From Saprospiraceae bacterium (GTDB lineage Bacteria; Bacteroidota; Bacteroidia; Chitinophagales; Saprospiraceae), in assembly GCA_023299965.1 (NCBI GenBank), contig JALZVN010000041.1, positions 1 through 25,583 of the forward strand: 25,583 nt of DNA. The letters are read 5' to 3'. Within the stretch, counting starts at the first letter, position 1; the number at the start of each line of letters is the position of its first letter. A program made the position numbers and the translations under genes. The notes beneath the pieces were generated by a model. It was not told the DNA's origin. It did not search any database and saw only the letters and a program-made list of their open reading frames with translations. Positions 1 through 7,191 of this stretch are shown one piece after another.

Positions 1-118
1 TTCTGTATCTTGTGATTATAAAATAACTGATGTGGGAAAATAAAATTTACCGTTTTCATAATGTAGTTTCATTTGCGATCTTAGGACTATCGCAGTGTAA
101 TATTTAATATTGCTATTC

Positions 119-1624
119 TTATTTCTTTAGAAATTTAGAATCTATATTTATTTTTTTACGATTCGGTCTAACATGTGTCTTTAAGATTCTCGTTTTTTCT
201 TGCTGGACTTGTAAATTCTTTCGGTGCCCCCAAATTTTATCTCTTGCCTTTTTAGCAGCTTCTTTACAATCGACTAGAGGCTTAGGATAGTCCACTCCTA
301 TCACTACATTATAAGTAGCTTCTTCCATTGCACTCATGCGCCAAGGTTCATGTATAAATTCATTCGGCACATTGGCTAACTCAGGAATCCATTTTTTTAT
401 AAAGATACCATGCGGATCATGATCTTGAGATTGTTTAATAGGATTGTAAATACGAACTGTATTCGTCCCGGTGGTGCCGGCTTGCATCTGAAATTGTGGA
501 TAATGAATGCCTGGCTCGTAATCTAGAAACAATCTAGCCAGATAATAAATACCTGTTCTCCAATCCTGATCGAAATGATGGCAGAGCATTGAAACAACCA
601 TAGCACGCATTCTAAAATTTATCCAACCTGTCTCTTTTACACAACGCATACAAGCATCCACTAACGGGTAACCTGTCTTGCCATTTTCCCAAGCAGTTAT
701 AAAATCTTGATTCAAGGGGCGCTCTAATAACTCGTAGCCTTGATTTACACACTTTGTCTCATATCTGCATTCAACCTCAAATTTTTGGATAAAGTGGTCA
801 TGCCATTTTAGTCTTGTCATCATTCCCGAAAACGCTCGTTTGTTAAAAGGATAGTTAACATGTCCTTTCGTATGATGCAAAATTTGCTTTATACTTACAT
901 TACCCCACGCAAGATACGGCGACAATCGGCTACAAGATAGACGACTTTCTCTAGGCTTAGAAATCTGCCAATGGTATGACTTCCCCCTTTCAGATGTAAA
1001 GGAATGCAAATAACGCCAAGCGTATGACTCTCCACCTGGTTGAAAAGTTTTGTTTTCTTCCTTCAATGAATATTCAAAATCAACTGGTAAGGGAAAGTTA
1101 TTTTCAAACGATATTTTAGGTTTCTTTTGATAGACATTAAAAATCACGGGTTGATTCATAGTGACATACCAGCTTCGATCCCATTTCTTTCTATCTCTTA
1201 TGCCTCTTTGTACCCCGTTCATCTGCTTCTCCTCCCATTGTATATCATTGGATTTGCAAAATTTTGCTACAGACTTGTCTCTATTCCAAGTAATTTGAGT
1301 ACCACTTTCTTGGCAAGAAAATATTGTTAAGATAGATAACTGTTTAGATAAATCTTTGAATACATCCAAAGCTTCTCCATAGAAAAGTACGACCTGTTTA
1401 TCATATTTTGATAAAGATTGTCTTATATTTAAGAGGCTTTGATAAACAAAGCGGCGATGTCTCAATGAGGAATCTGGATAACTAATTAGAGTAGGTTCAT
1501 AGCAATAGCATATCAAATATGGCAAACCACTTGATTCCGCAGCTTTTAAGACGGCATGATCTTGAGTACGTATGTCACGTTTCAACCAGACCAGATTGAC
1601 CTTTTCTAATTTTTTATCCCCCAT
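119..1624 (-). CDS. Divergent cryptochrome/photolyase family flavoprotein
   Basis: A 501-residue protein of the DNA photolyase/cryptochrome superfamily, which binds FAD and either repairs pyrimidine dimers with blue light or acts as a light sensor. The N-terminal alpha/beta antenna domain spans about residues 9-170 (it opens VNLVWLKRDIRTQDH). The FAD-binding helical domain spans about 200-440, with RLSPYLAWGNVS at 233-244, GKTGYPLVDACMR at 315-327, DWRTG at 354-358 and TGTNTVRIYNP at 385-395. Aligned by eye to E. coli PhrB, the CPD-contacting Glu274 is Arg271, Asn341 is Phe337 and Met345 is Ala341. No Trp exists between 368 and 411, so Trp382 and Trp384 are both missing; Trp277 and Trp359 are kept (Trp274, Trp355). 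Function is therefore open: a distinct photolyase class or a photoreceptor. It lies 14 bases after the SDR-like gene, and AAGGA sits six bases before the ATG, so co-transcription is likely. The family is certain; the activity is not. Confidence 0.93.
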   Translation of the reverse strand: MGDKKLEKVNLVWLKRDIRTQDHAVLKAAESSGLPYLICYCYEPTLISYPDSSLRHRRFVYQSLLNIRQSLSKYDKQVVLFYGEALDVFKDLSKQLSILTIFSCQESGTQITWNRDKSVAKFCKSNDIQWEEKQMNGVQRGIRDRKKWDRSWYVTMNQPVIFNVYQKKPKISFENNFPLPVDFEYSLKEENKTFQPGGESYAWRYLHSFTSERGKSYHWQISKPRESRLSCSRLSPYLAWGNVSIKQILHHTKGHVNYPFNKRAFSGMMTRLKWHDHFIQKFEVECRYETKCVNQGYELLERPLNQDFITAWENGKTGYPLVDACMRCVKETGWINFRMRAMVVSMLCHHFDQDWRTGIYYLARLFLDYEPGIHYPQFQMQAGTTGTNTVRIYNPIKQSQDHDPHGIFIKKWIPELANVPNEFIHEPWRMSAMEEATYNVVIGVDYPKPLVDCKEAAKKARDKIWGHRKNLQVQQEKTRILKTHVRPNRKKINIDSKFLKK

Positions 1625-1638
1625 GCAGTCCTTGCTAT

Positions 1639-2328
1639 CTATCGAATAGCAGACATGCCCCCGTCAACATACATGATTTGTCCAGTGATCCAACTGGCTT
1701 CTTCCCCTAATAAAAATGCAGCCATAGCAGCTATATCTTGCGCAGTCCCTATTCTCTTCATCGGGTGTCTTTCTGCATTAGCCTCCCTCTTTTGATCAGA
1801 ATTGAGTAACTTCTCAGCCAATGGTGTGTCCGTCAAGGAAGGCGCAATCGCATTGACTCTAATTTTTGGTGCAAACTCCGCAGCTAATGACTTTGTTAAG
1901 CCTTCCACTGCACCTTTTGAAACAGAAACTTGGCTATGAAAATTGTATCCTGATTTCACAGCTACTGTACTAAACATCAAAATAGAGGGATCTGTTCCTT
2001 TTTTCAATCTAGACATACAAGCCTGTATGATCTTCACAGCTCCTACTACTTGCAGATTCAAGTCTTCAGCGAATGCTTCAGGTTTTAAGCGAGAAAAAGG
2101 TTTGAGGTTGATGGAACCAGGGCAATAAATGAGTCCATCCAAGTGGTCAGGAAGAAACTCCACACCAAAGTCCTGAGTCACGTCCAATTCGTGCGCATGG
2201 ATATTATTGGCACTTATCATTTCAGTATTTCGGTAAGTCCCAAAAACCTGATTGTCCCCACCTGACAATTTTTCTGCTAGTGCTCGACCTATTCCAGAAG
2301 AGGCACCCACAATAAAGTAATTTTTCAT
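1639..2328 (-). CDS. SDR-family (short-chain dehydrogenase-like) protein lacking the catalytic Tyr
   Basis: A 229-residue Rossmann-fold protein of the short-chain dehydrogenase/reductase superfamily. The nucleotide-binding glycine motif GASSGIG is at residues 8-14, the DGLIYCPG segment at 64-71 corresponds to the NNAG region, and the C-terminal RVNAIAPSLTDTPL and ITGQIMYVDGG segments are typical. The YxxxK active-site motif is changed: Lys138 is present, but the Tyr position is Val134 (QVSVSKGAVEG). The usual catalytic Ser is Thr121 by spacing (FSTVAV), with Ser120 beside it. Cofactor binding looks intact while classical oxidoreductase chemistry is doubtful. The gene is immediately upstream of the cryptochrome gene in the same direction, which suggests a shared light- or stress-related role; that role is inferred only. 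It could still be an enzyme with another acid/base residue. Confidence 0.93.
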   Translation of the reverse strand: MKNYFIVGASSGIGRALAEKLSGGDNQVFGTYRNTEMISANNIHAHELDVTQDFGVEFLPDHLDGLIYCPGSINLKPFSRLKPEAFAEDLNLQVVGAVKIIQACMSRLKKGTDPSILMFSTVAVKSGYNFHSQVSVSKGAVEGLTKSLAAEFAPKIRVNAIAPSLTDTPLAEKLLNSDQKREANAERHPMKRIGTAQDIAAMAAFLLGEEASWITGQIMYVDGGMSAIR

Positions 2329-2336
2329 AAAATTAA

Positions 2337-2377
2337 AACAGCAAAATGCTCATAATGTTTATGTGCATTTTGCTGTT
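2337..2377 (-). terminator. Hairpin between the orphan gene and the SDR gene; terminator or leader structure
   Basis: A perfect 13-bp stem (AACAGCAAAATGC pairing with GCATTTTGCTGTT) with a 15-base loop. In the minus direction it is followed by TTTTAATTTT, fitting a rho-independent terminator for the orphan gene that ends at 2463. The stem ends only eight bases before the ATG of the SDR gene, so any transcript starting upstream would carry it directly in front of that start codon. Confidence 0.65.
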
Positions 2378-2462
2378 AAATTTAATGCCACTGGTAAACT
2401 TTGCAATTCACTCTTTCGCATTCAAAAAATACTTTAAATCAAGTTGCCTATTCAGGTTTTGG

Positions 2463-2906
2463 TTAGGATTCTAAGACCCATCCTAATTGACTATTGTATT
2501 CTATCTTCTTGAATCGACTTTCCTTACCATCCAAAACAATTTTATTCTGAGAATAATCCAAAACACGTGATCTACTGTTATCTGGAATTCGCATTTCACG
2601 CATCGGAGAATCCATGTTTGGCTCTGTACTACTTCCTAAAGTTCCACTGTTGCTATTCGTAATCGCTGTAGATCCGACAGTAGATAAATTTGGTCTAGGT
2701 ATATCGTTAATCTCGGCCGCTTTTGCCTGTTCTGCGATTTGAGCTTTCAATGCATCTAGTTGAACTTTTATATCAATATAGCTCGATGCAGGATCATCTG
2801 CCTGTTGTTGCTTGTTTTCAAAGCGCACCATTAAGTTCTCAAAAACAGAGCTATCAGCGGTATTTACATTAGGGTTACCTTTGTTCTTATTTTGGACATT
2901 TTCCAC
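2463..2906 (-). CDS. Hypothetical protein, low-complexity, no recognised family
   Basis: A 147-residue reading frame with a GTG start. I recognise no family. The product is hydrophilic with no signal peptide or membrane segment. Residues about 10-70 are rich in Asn, Gln, Lys, Ala and Glu and could form a short helix or coiled coil (VQLDALKAQIAEQAKAAE). Residues 75-95 are a Ser/Thr/Asn/Gly-rich linker. The C-terminal 45 residues are more ordered (SRVLDYSQNKIVLDGKE...LGWVLES) and may be a small beta fold. The frame stays open upstream for 26 more codons, to a TAA at 2985-2987, but offers no ATG, GTG or TTG there, so the true start is uncertain and the gene may be 5'-decayed. A terminator-like hairpin follows at 2337-2377. 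The MITE-like element lies about 140 bases upstream. Confidence 0.55.
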   Translation of the reverse strand: MENVQNKNKGNPNVNTADSSVFENLMVRFENKQQQADDPASSYIDIKVQLDALKAQIAEQAKAAEINDIPRPNLSTVGSTAITNSNSGTLGSSTEPNMDSPMREMRIPDNSRSRVLDYSQNKIVLDGKESRFKKIEYNSQLGWVLES

Positions 2907-3047
2907 TACTTTTTGAGCAGTTGTCCCACGATCATTCGAAACACAGTTTAATTTTTCAATTTCTTTTAAGATAACAAAAAAGACTTATATTCAATGAGTT
3001 ATAAATTACTTAAGACATTGAATAGTCAATGCATTCCTTTAAAAACT

Positions 3048-3396
3048 ATTGACTATCCGCTTGTTGTACACCAAAATAAATTGTCGAAGTTTTCAGAATA
3101 GGATATGAAATCTTAGTTTTTGCGTAGTTTTTCCATGCTCCTGAAAAGCCTGCCCCGAACTCGCTTCGGGGGAACACACAGCAAAGTGTAGTTTATCAAG
3201 TGTTAAAAGTACCTCACATGCCAACACTGTGATTTTGTGGCGTACTTTCAGCACTTTTCGCAAAGCACATATTTACAATGGGTTTCACCCATTGCTTTGT
3301 TGTGACGTGCCCCGACGCGAGGTCGGGAGAACCCTTCAGCACTAAGATTGATTTTATTAATACTTAAAATTGGTGTACAATATTCGGATAGTCAAT
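3048..3396. mobile_element. MITE-like non-coding element, 349 bp, with terminal inverted repeats and target duplication
   Basis: This fills the gene-free stretch 2907-3428. The ends are inverted repeats of 27 bases with 24 matches: 3048-3074 against the complement of 3370-3396. Each begins ATTGACTATCCG, then four variable bases, then TTGTACACCAA. Just outside, TTAAAAACT is repeated directly at 3039-3047 and 3396-3404 (8 bp, or 9 if the shared T is counted), as expected for a target-site duplication. Inside are nested hairpins: CCCCGAA/TTCGGGG at 3153-3171, CAATGGGT/ACCCATTG at 3276-3294 and CCCGAC/GTCGGG at 3311-3327. A second symmetric pair, AATCTTAGT at 3109-3117, matches the complement of 3341-3349. 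No open frame of useful length is present, so it would need a transposase elsewhere in the genome. The parent IS family cannot be named from this window. Confidence 0.75.
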
Positions 3397-3428
3397 TAAA
3401 AACTTAATAGTTCTTTCAACCTATCGTT

Positions 3429-4004
3429 TCAATCTCGAACTTCTACGACCAGATCCACTTCTACAGCGATATCTCCTGGTAGCGAAGACATACCTACTGC
3501 TGCCCTAGCGTGCTTGCCGCGCTCACCAAACACCTCTATCATCAAGTCGGAAAATCCATTGATCACTTGTGAGTGTTCCGTGTAATCTGGAACCGCGTTG
3601 ACCATACCAAATACCTTAACCAATCGTACTACTTTATTTAAGTCGCCCACTTCTGCCTTTAAGACTCCTAGCTGATTGATCGCTACCAACTTTGCAGCAT
3701 CATAGCCTTCATTGGTATCTAGATCCGCTCCTAACTTTCCTTTGACATTTTTACCGTTGGGCAAGCTTGGTCCCTTTCCAGATAAAAATAATAAGTTGCC
3801 AGATCGTACAGCACGAACTATATTAGCTCCAGAGGGTGACTTTGGAGTGGGAAGTTCAATATTCATATCAGCAAGTTTTGCTTCGATATCATAGTCATAC
3901 AACTTGCGCTCTGCTTTGGTTGAAGTAGTCTGATTTGATGGTGCTAGACAGCTACAAAATAAAATTGCGATTACGAGGTAGGTAAATACTTTTATATTTA
4001 GCAT
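3429..4004 (-). CDS. Exported RidA/YjgF/UK114-family protein
   Basis: A RidA-family protein; the family's best-known members hydrolyse reactive enamine/imine intermediates from PLP enzymes. From the Met at 4004 it has 191 residues: a hydrophobic leader (MLNIKVFTYLVIAILFCSC) with cysteines at 17 and 19 resembling a non-canonical lipobox, a spacer to about 55, then the RidA fold from about 60 to 190. The active-site Arg of RidA (R105 in E. coli) corresponds to Arg167 in KHARAAVGMSSLPGD, and the Glu 15 residues later is kept as Glu182, so deaminase chemistry is possible. An export signal is unusual because RidA proteins are normally cytoplasmic. The frame is open upstream to a start at 4094, which would overlap the preceding gene by 14 bases. 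I prefer 4004 because it places the leader at the N-terminus; 4025 is also possible. It is probably co-transcribed with the coiled-coil gene upstream. Confidence 0.85.
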   Translation of the reverse strand: MLNIKVFTYLVIAILFCSCLAPSNQTTSTKAERKLYDYDIEAKLADMNIELPTPKSPSGANIVRAVRSGNLLFLSGKGPSLPNGKNVKGKLGADLDTNEGYDAAKLVAINQLGVLKAEVGDLNKVVRLVKVFGMVNAVPDYTEHSQVINGFSDLMIEVFGERGKHARAAVGMSSLPGDIAVEVDLVVEVRD

Positions 4005-4080
4005 GTTACTTTTGTTTATTTTTATCATTTCATCAGCAATAACTAGACATCCACCGTCTGGCATTATGGAAAATACTGTA

Positions 4081-5013
4081 TTAAGTTGCTTCAATTATTG
4101 TATTTCGTTTTTCCTTAAAATACTGCATCTTGATTTCTGTTTTTTCCTTTTTCTCTACTAGTGAATTAATGATTCTTTGGATATAGGTATTTATACTTTT
4201 GACGCTTGCCAATGCAGATATAACATCATTAGAAACAACCCAATCTGTAATCATGGATTCATGAAATTCATTCTGGAAATAAAGTAACTCTCCGTAGCTT
4301 GTCATACTAGTCTTAGACTTGAATTCGAAAATATCTGTCAATTCAGATTGCAACTTCACCATCAATACTCCAATCTGATGAGATAGGCTATGAGCATGAT
4401 CCATATGGGCTTTTTTGAGCAGTTTTGCTTCTTGTATTTCCGCATAAAATTCTCCCCAATTGTCAAATTTCTTGGAATCATTAATATGGCGAATCATGTT
4501 TCCTAACTCTTCCTTAATCTTTAAGGCTACTAGATGCGCTTCATATATTTCGCGCTTGTAGTTTATACAATCATTGATTGCTTCGTTTGTATTAATGAGT
4601 CTTTCGTAATTGGAAGGCAGTAGATTTCTAGAATCTATCCTTTCTTTTTCAAGAAGCATAGTTAGTGCAGATTCAATCTCCTTTTTTTTAGCAAGTTTTT
4701 CCTCCAAGATATTGAGTTCAAACTCCAAGATATTAATCACTTCACAGCAGTCTTTATATTGTAATGCTGCTAAAAGGTATTCTTGTTTTTCTGCTTCGTG
4801 CTGTTCGGATTCATTTACTAAGGTCTGGGTAAATAAGCTCTTAATATTGAATTCTTCCTTAGCCTCTAATCCATCCGCAATAGAATCTACAATCAAGACT
4901 AGATCGCTTCGCTCTTTGCGTTTTGTCTCTAGCTGCATATGGACTCCTTTTAAATAACTTTCCGCTATAAGAATGGATTTGAACTGCTCTATGAGTTCCT
5001 CTAAATTATGCAT
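4081..5013 (-). CDS. Hypothetical coiled-coil protein
   Basis: A 310-residue protein with no recognised family. It is strongly charged, rich in Glu, Lys, Leu and Ile, and reads as mostly alpha-helical. Heptad-like stretches are clearest at about 85-125 (ILEFELNILEEKLAKKKEIESAL), 140-175 and near the C-terminus (SLVEKKEKTEIKMQYFKEKR). There is no signal peptide or membrane segment, so a cytoplasmic structural or scaffold protein is likely. The gene lies immediately upstream of the RidA-like gene in the same direction. A dispersed repeat lies about 100 bases upstream. I see no nuclease, ATPase or binding motif, so no function is proposed. Confidence 0.75.
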   Translation of the reverse strand: MHNLEELIEQFKSILIAESYLKGVHMQLETKRKERSDLVLIVDSIADGLEAKEEFNIKSLFTQTLVNESEQHEAEKQEYLLAALQYKDCCEVINILEFELNILEEKLAKKKEIESALTMLLEKERIDSRNLLPSNYERLINTNEAINDCINYKREIYEAHLVALKIKEELGNMIRHINDSKKFDNWGEFYAEIQEAKLLKKAHMDHAHSLSHQIGVLMVKLQSELTDIFEFKSKTSMTSYGELLYFQNEFHESMITDWVVSNDVISALASVKSINTYIQRIINSLVEKKEKTEIKMQYFKEKRNTIIEAT

Positions 5014-5114
5014 TAGGCTTTTGTTTTGTTATAGGTATAATGAGTAGAAAGGTAGTGAAAATTATATAAATCTATGGCTTCTAGAATATGGAAATGTCCT
5101 ACTTCTTATCAAAA

Positions 5115-5269
5115 GGGCGATGCGGTTCAGCTATAGCCCTAGAGGATAAGCGGTAGTAGCGGTATCCTTGTATACACGCATCACTATGCGAATATACAAG
5201 GGTAGTAGCGAATGACGCGACCGCAGTGGAGGCTTAGCTAGGTGTAGATGCCCACTAGCGGATAGCCCC
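5115..5269 (+). repeat. Structured dispersed repeat, copy 1
   Basis: A 155-bp intergenic element. Its first 32 bases (5115-5146) match the complement of 15307-15338 exactly, and similarity continues with five mismatches to 5167. Both copies end in a related motif (GCGGATAGCCCC here). The variable middle holds a long hairpin at 5166-5201 (CCTTGTATA/TATACAAGG outside, CGCA/TGCG inside). The decamer GGTAGTAGCG occurs twice, at 5152-5161 and 5201-5210. It contains no gene. A genome-wide dispersed family is inferred from the two copies. Confidence 0.75.
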
Positions 5270-5304
5270 AAATTATTTACATCATATTTCTCTACACTAA
5301 AATT

Positions 5305-6993
5305 TTAATAGCCTGCTGCTTGCCCATCTTTGCGAGACTCACTGGCTCCATAATACACCTCGTTGATGGCATCCCACATGATGGCTTGATAGCCACCAAA
5401 ACCGCCAACTCGATGATCGATATCATGTCCTTTACTGATCATCTCTCGAATAGTTTCTCTAGAAAAACCAGACTCTAAAAACAAGGTCCCTCCATTGGTC
5501 ATCTTCTCGCCTGTAGGTTGCGAAGAACCTGTGTGATACATCCTTGGTGCGTCTCCTGCTTCTTGCAAATTCATATCGAAGTCAACTAGATTGATCACGA
5601 TCTGAGCGTGTCCTTGAGGCTGCATCCCTCCTCCCATAAGCCCAAAGCTTACAAAGGGTTTACCATCTTTGGTGATAAAGGCCGGAATGATGGTATGGAA
5701 TGGTCGCTTGCCTGGTTCGTAGGCATTACGGTGATCTTTATCCAGTGAAAATAACTCTCCCCTATCTTGCAATATGAATCCAAGACCGGTAGGGGTCATG
5801 CCTGATCCCATACCGCGATAATTGGACTGTATCAAGGAAACCATATTGCCATCTTTATCTGAGACGGTCAGGTAAATAGTATCTCCATCTTTCAATTTAG
5901 GTTCGTCAATACGTCTAGCGGCGCGCTCGGGATTGATATTTGAAATATGCTCTTTTGCGTATGATTTTGAGATAAGTTTTTGAACTGGAACCTTAGCAAA
6001 ATCCATATCTGCGTAATACTTTGCTCTATCTTCAAAGACTAGTTTTTTAGCCTCCGTGAAATGGTGCATATACTCGGCTGAGCCAAAACCCATATCTCTT
6101 ACATCATAATGTTCCATGATGTTCAAGATTTGTAGTGCTGCGATTCCTTGACCATTGGGGGGAAGTTCCCATACATCATATCCTCTATAATTAGTCGAGA
6201 CAGGTTCTATCCAAGTCGAGGTGTGAGAAGCTAAATCATCAATGGTCAAAAATCCACCTTGCTCCTTAATATAAACGGCAATGGTCTTAGCGATATCCCC
6301 CTTATAAAAAGCATCTCTCCCCTCTCTGGCAATCGTCCTTAGGGTATTGGCTAAAAAAGGATTCTTAAATACTTGTCCTTTGACTGGTGCTTTACCATTG
6401 ATCGTATAGGTCTCTTTGAATCCAGGAAACTTAGATAAAAATGGAGTACTCCTACCCCAGTAGTAAGCAATCAATTCTGACAAAGGAAAACCATTGTTAG
6501 CATAGTCTATGGTGGGTTGTAGAATTTGATCCATAGATAACTTACCAAACTTACCGTGCAATTCAAACCAACCATCTACAGTGCCAGGTACAGAGACTGG
6601 TAAAGGTCCGTGCGCTGGTATTTTTTCTAATCCTTCTTTCTTAAAATAATCAAGAGTAAGTGATTGGGGAGATCTACCGGATCCATTAAGACCATGTAGT
6701 TTTTGAGTTTTGGCATCCCAAACGATGGCAAATATATCTCCTCCTATACCATTTCCTGTTGGCTCCATGAGACCGAGACAGGCGTTAGTTGCAATAGCAG
6801 CATCTACTGCAGAACCTCCCGCTTTGAGTATATCAAGACCTACTTGCGTACACAACGGTTGCGAACTAGCGACCATTCCATGTTGTGCAATCACTTCAGA
6901 TCGAGTAGCAAATTGCTTACCAGTAAGCCGATCTTGAGCTTCTAACATTTGGATGCTTATTATACATAACAGAAAGATAAAATACCTAGACAT
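5305..6993 (-). CDS. ggt: Gamma-glutamyltransferase precursor (glutathione hydrolase family)
   Basis: A 562-residue Ntn-hydrolase that cleaves or transfers gamma-glutamyl groups from glutathione-like peptides. The N-terminus is a signal peptide (MSRYFIFLLCIISIQMLEAQ), so the enzyme acts in the periplasm. The precursor self-cleaves before a catalytic Thr that becomes the N-terminus of the small subunit. That residue is Thr372 in DGDTIYLTVSDKDGN, giving a large subunit of about 350 residues after export and a small one of about 190. GNGIGGDIFAIVWD (80-93) and GSGRSP (104-109, with the substrate-binding Arg107) are family landmarks, and GLMGGGMQPQGH holds the oxyanion-region glycines. Length is normal. 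It stands alone, 190 bases after the stop of the glutamate dehydrogenase gene and beyond that gene's terminator. In a bacillithiol-making organism the natural substrate may be a peptide other than glutathione; this is inference. Confidence 0.95.
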   Translation of the reverse strand: MSRYFIFLLCIISIQMLEAQDRLTGKQFATRSEVIAQHGMVASSQPLCTQVGLDILKAGGSAVDAAIATNACLGLMEPTGNGIGGDIFAIVWDAKTQKLHGLNGSGRSPQSLTLDYFKKEGLEKIPAHGPLPVSVPGTVDGWFELHGKFGKLSMDQILQPTIDYANNGFPLSELIAYYWGRSTPFLSKFPGFKETYTINGKAPVKGQVFKNPFLANTLRTIAREGRDAFYKGDIAKTIAVYIKEQGGFLTIDDLASHTSTWIEPVSTNYRGYDVWELPPNGQGIAALQILNIMEHYDVRDMGFGSAEYMHHFTEAKKLVFEDRAKYYADMDFAKVPVQKLISKSYAKEHISNINPERAARRIDEPKLKDGDTIYLTVSDKDGNMVSLIQSNYRGMGSGMTPTGLGFILQDRGELFSLDKDHRNAYEPGKRPFHTIIPAFITKDGKPFVSFGLMGGGMQPQGHAQIVINLVDFDMNLQEAGDAPRMYHTGSSQPTGEKMTNGGTLFLESGFSRETIREMISKGHDIDHRVGGFGGYQAIMWDAINEVYYGASESRKDGQAAGY

Positions 6994-7123
6994 GATGTTG
7001 ACTTTATGATTAATAATACGGTTAATGTCAAATTAAAAATTTGAAAAAAGACCTCTGCTAAAGCTACTAAGTTATTTAGGATAAAATAAGACACAAGTTA
7101 AAATATGTAGAGGGGTAAAAGAC

Positions 7124-7158
7124 AAAAAAGGCTTTCTCTTGGGATAGAGAAAGCCTTT
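7124..7158 (-). terminator. Rho-independent terminator of the ccm-gdh operon
   Basis: A perfect 12-bp stem (AAAGGCTTTCTC pairing with GAGAAAGCCTTT) with an 8-base loop, followed on the minus strand by a run of T (7129 down to 7124). It sits 34 bases after the stop of the glutamate dehydrogenase gene. Confidence 0.9.
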
Positions 7159-7191
7159 ATGGGTTCATAGTGTGTGCGTTCTATCGGGTCA

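Noticed and set aside
3081..5013. Toxin-antitoxin or defence locus (coiled-coil plus RidA next to a mobile element)
   Set aside because: No nuclease, kinase or toxin motif is visible, and RidA is an enzyme family with no such role; the mobile element is simply a neighbour.
5115..5269. Possible tRNA or other named RNA gene
   Set aside because: Strong hairpins are present but no cloverleaf, T-loop motif or known RNA consensus; treated as a dispersed repeat.
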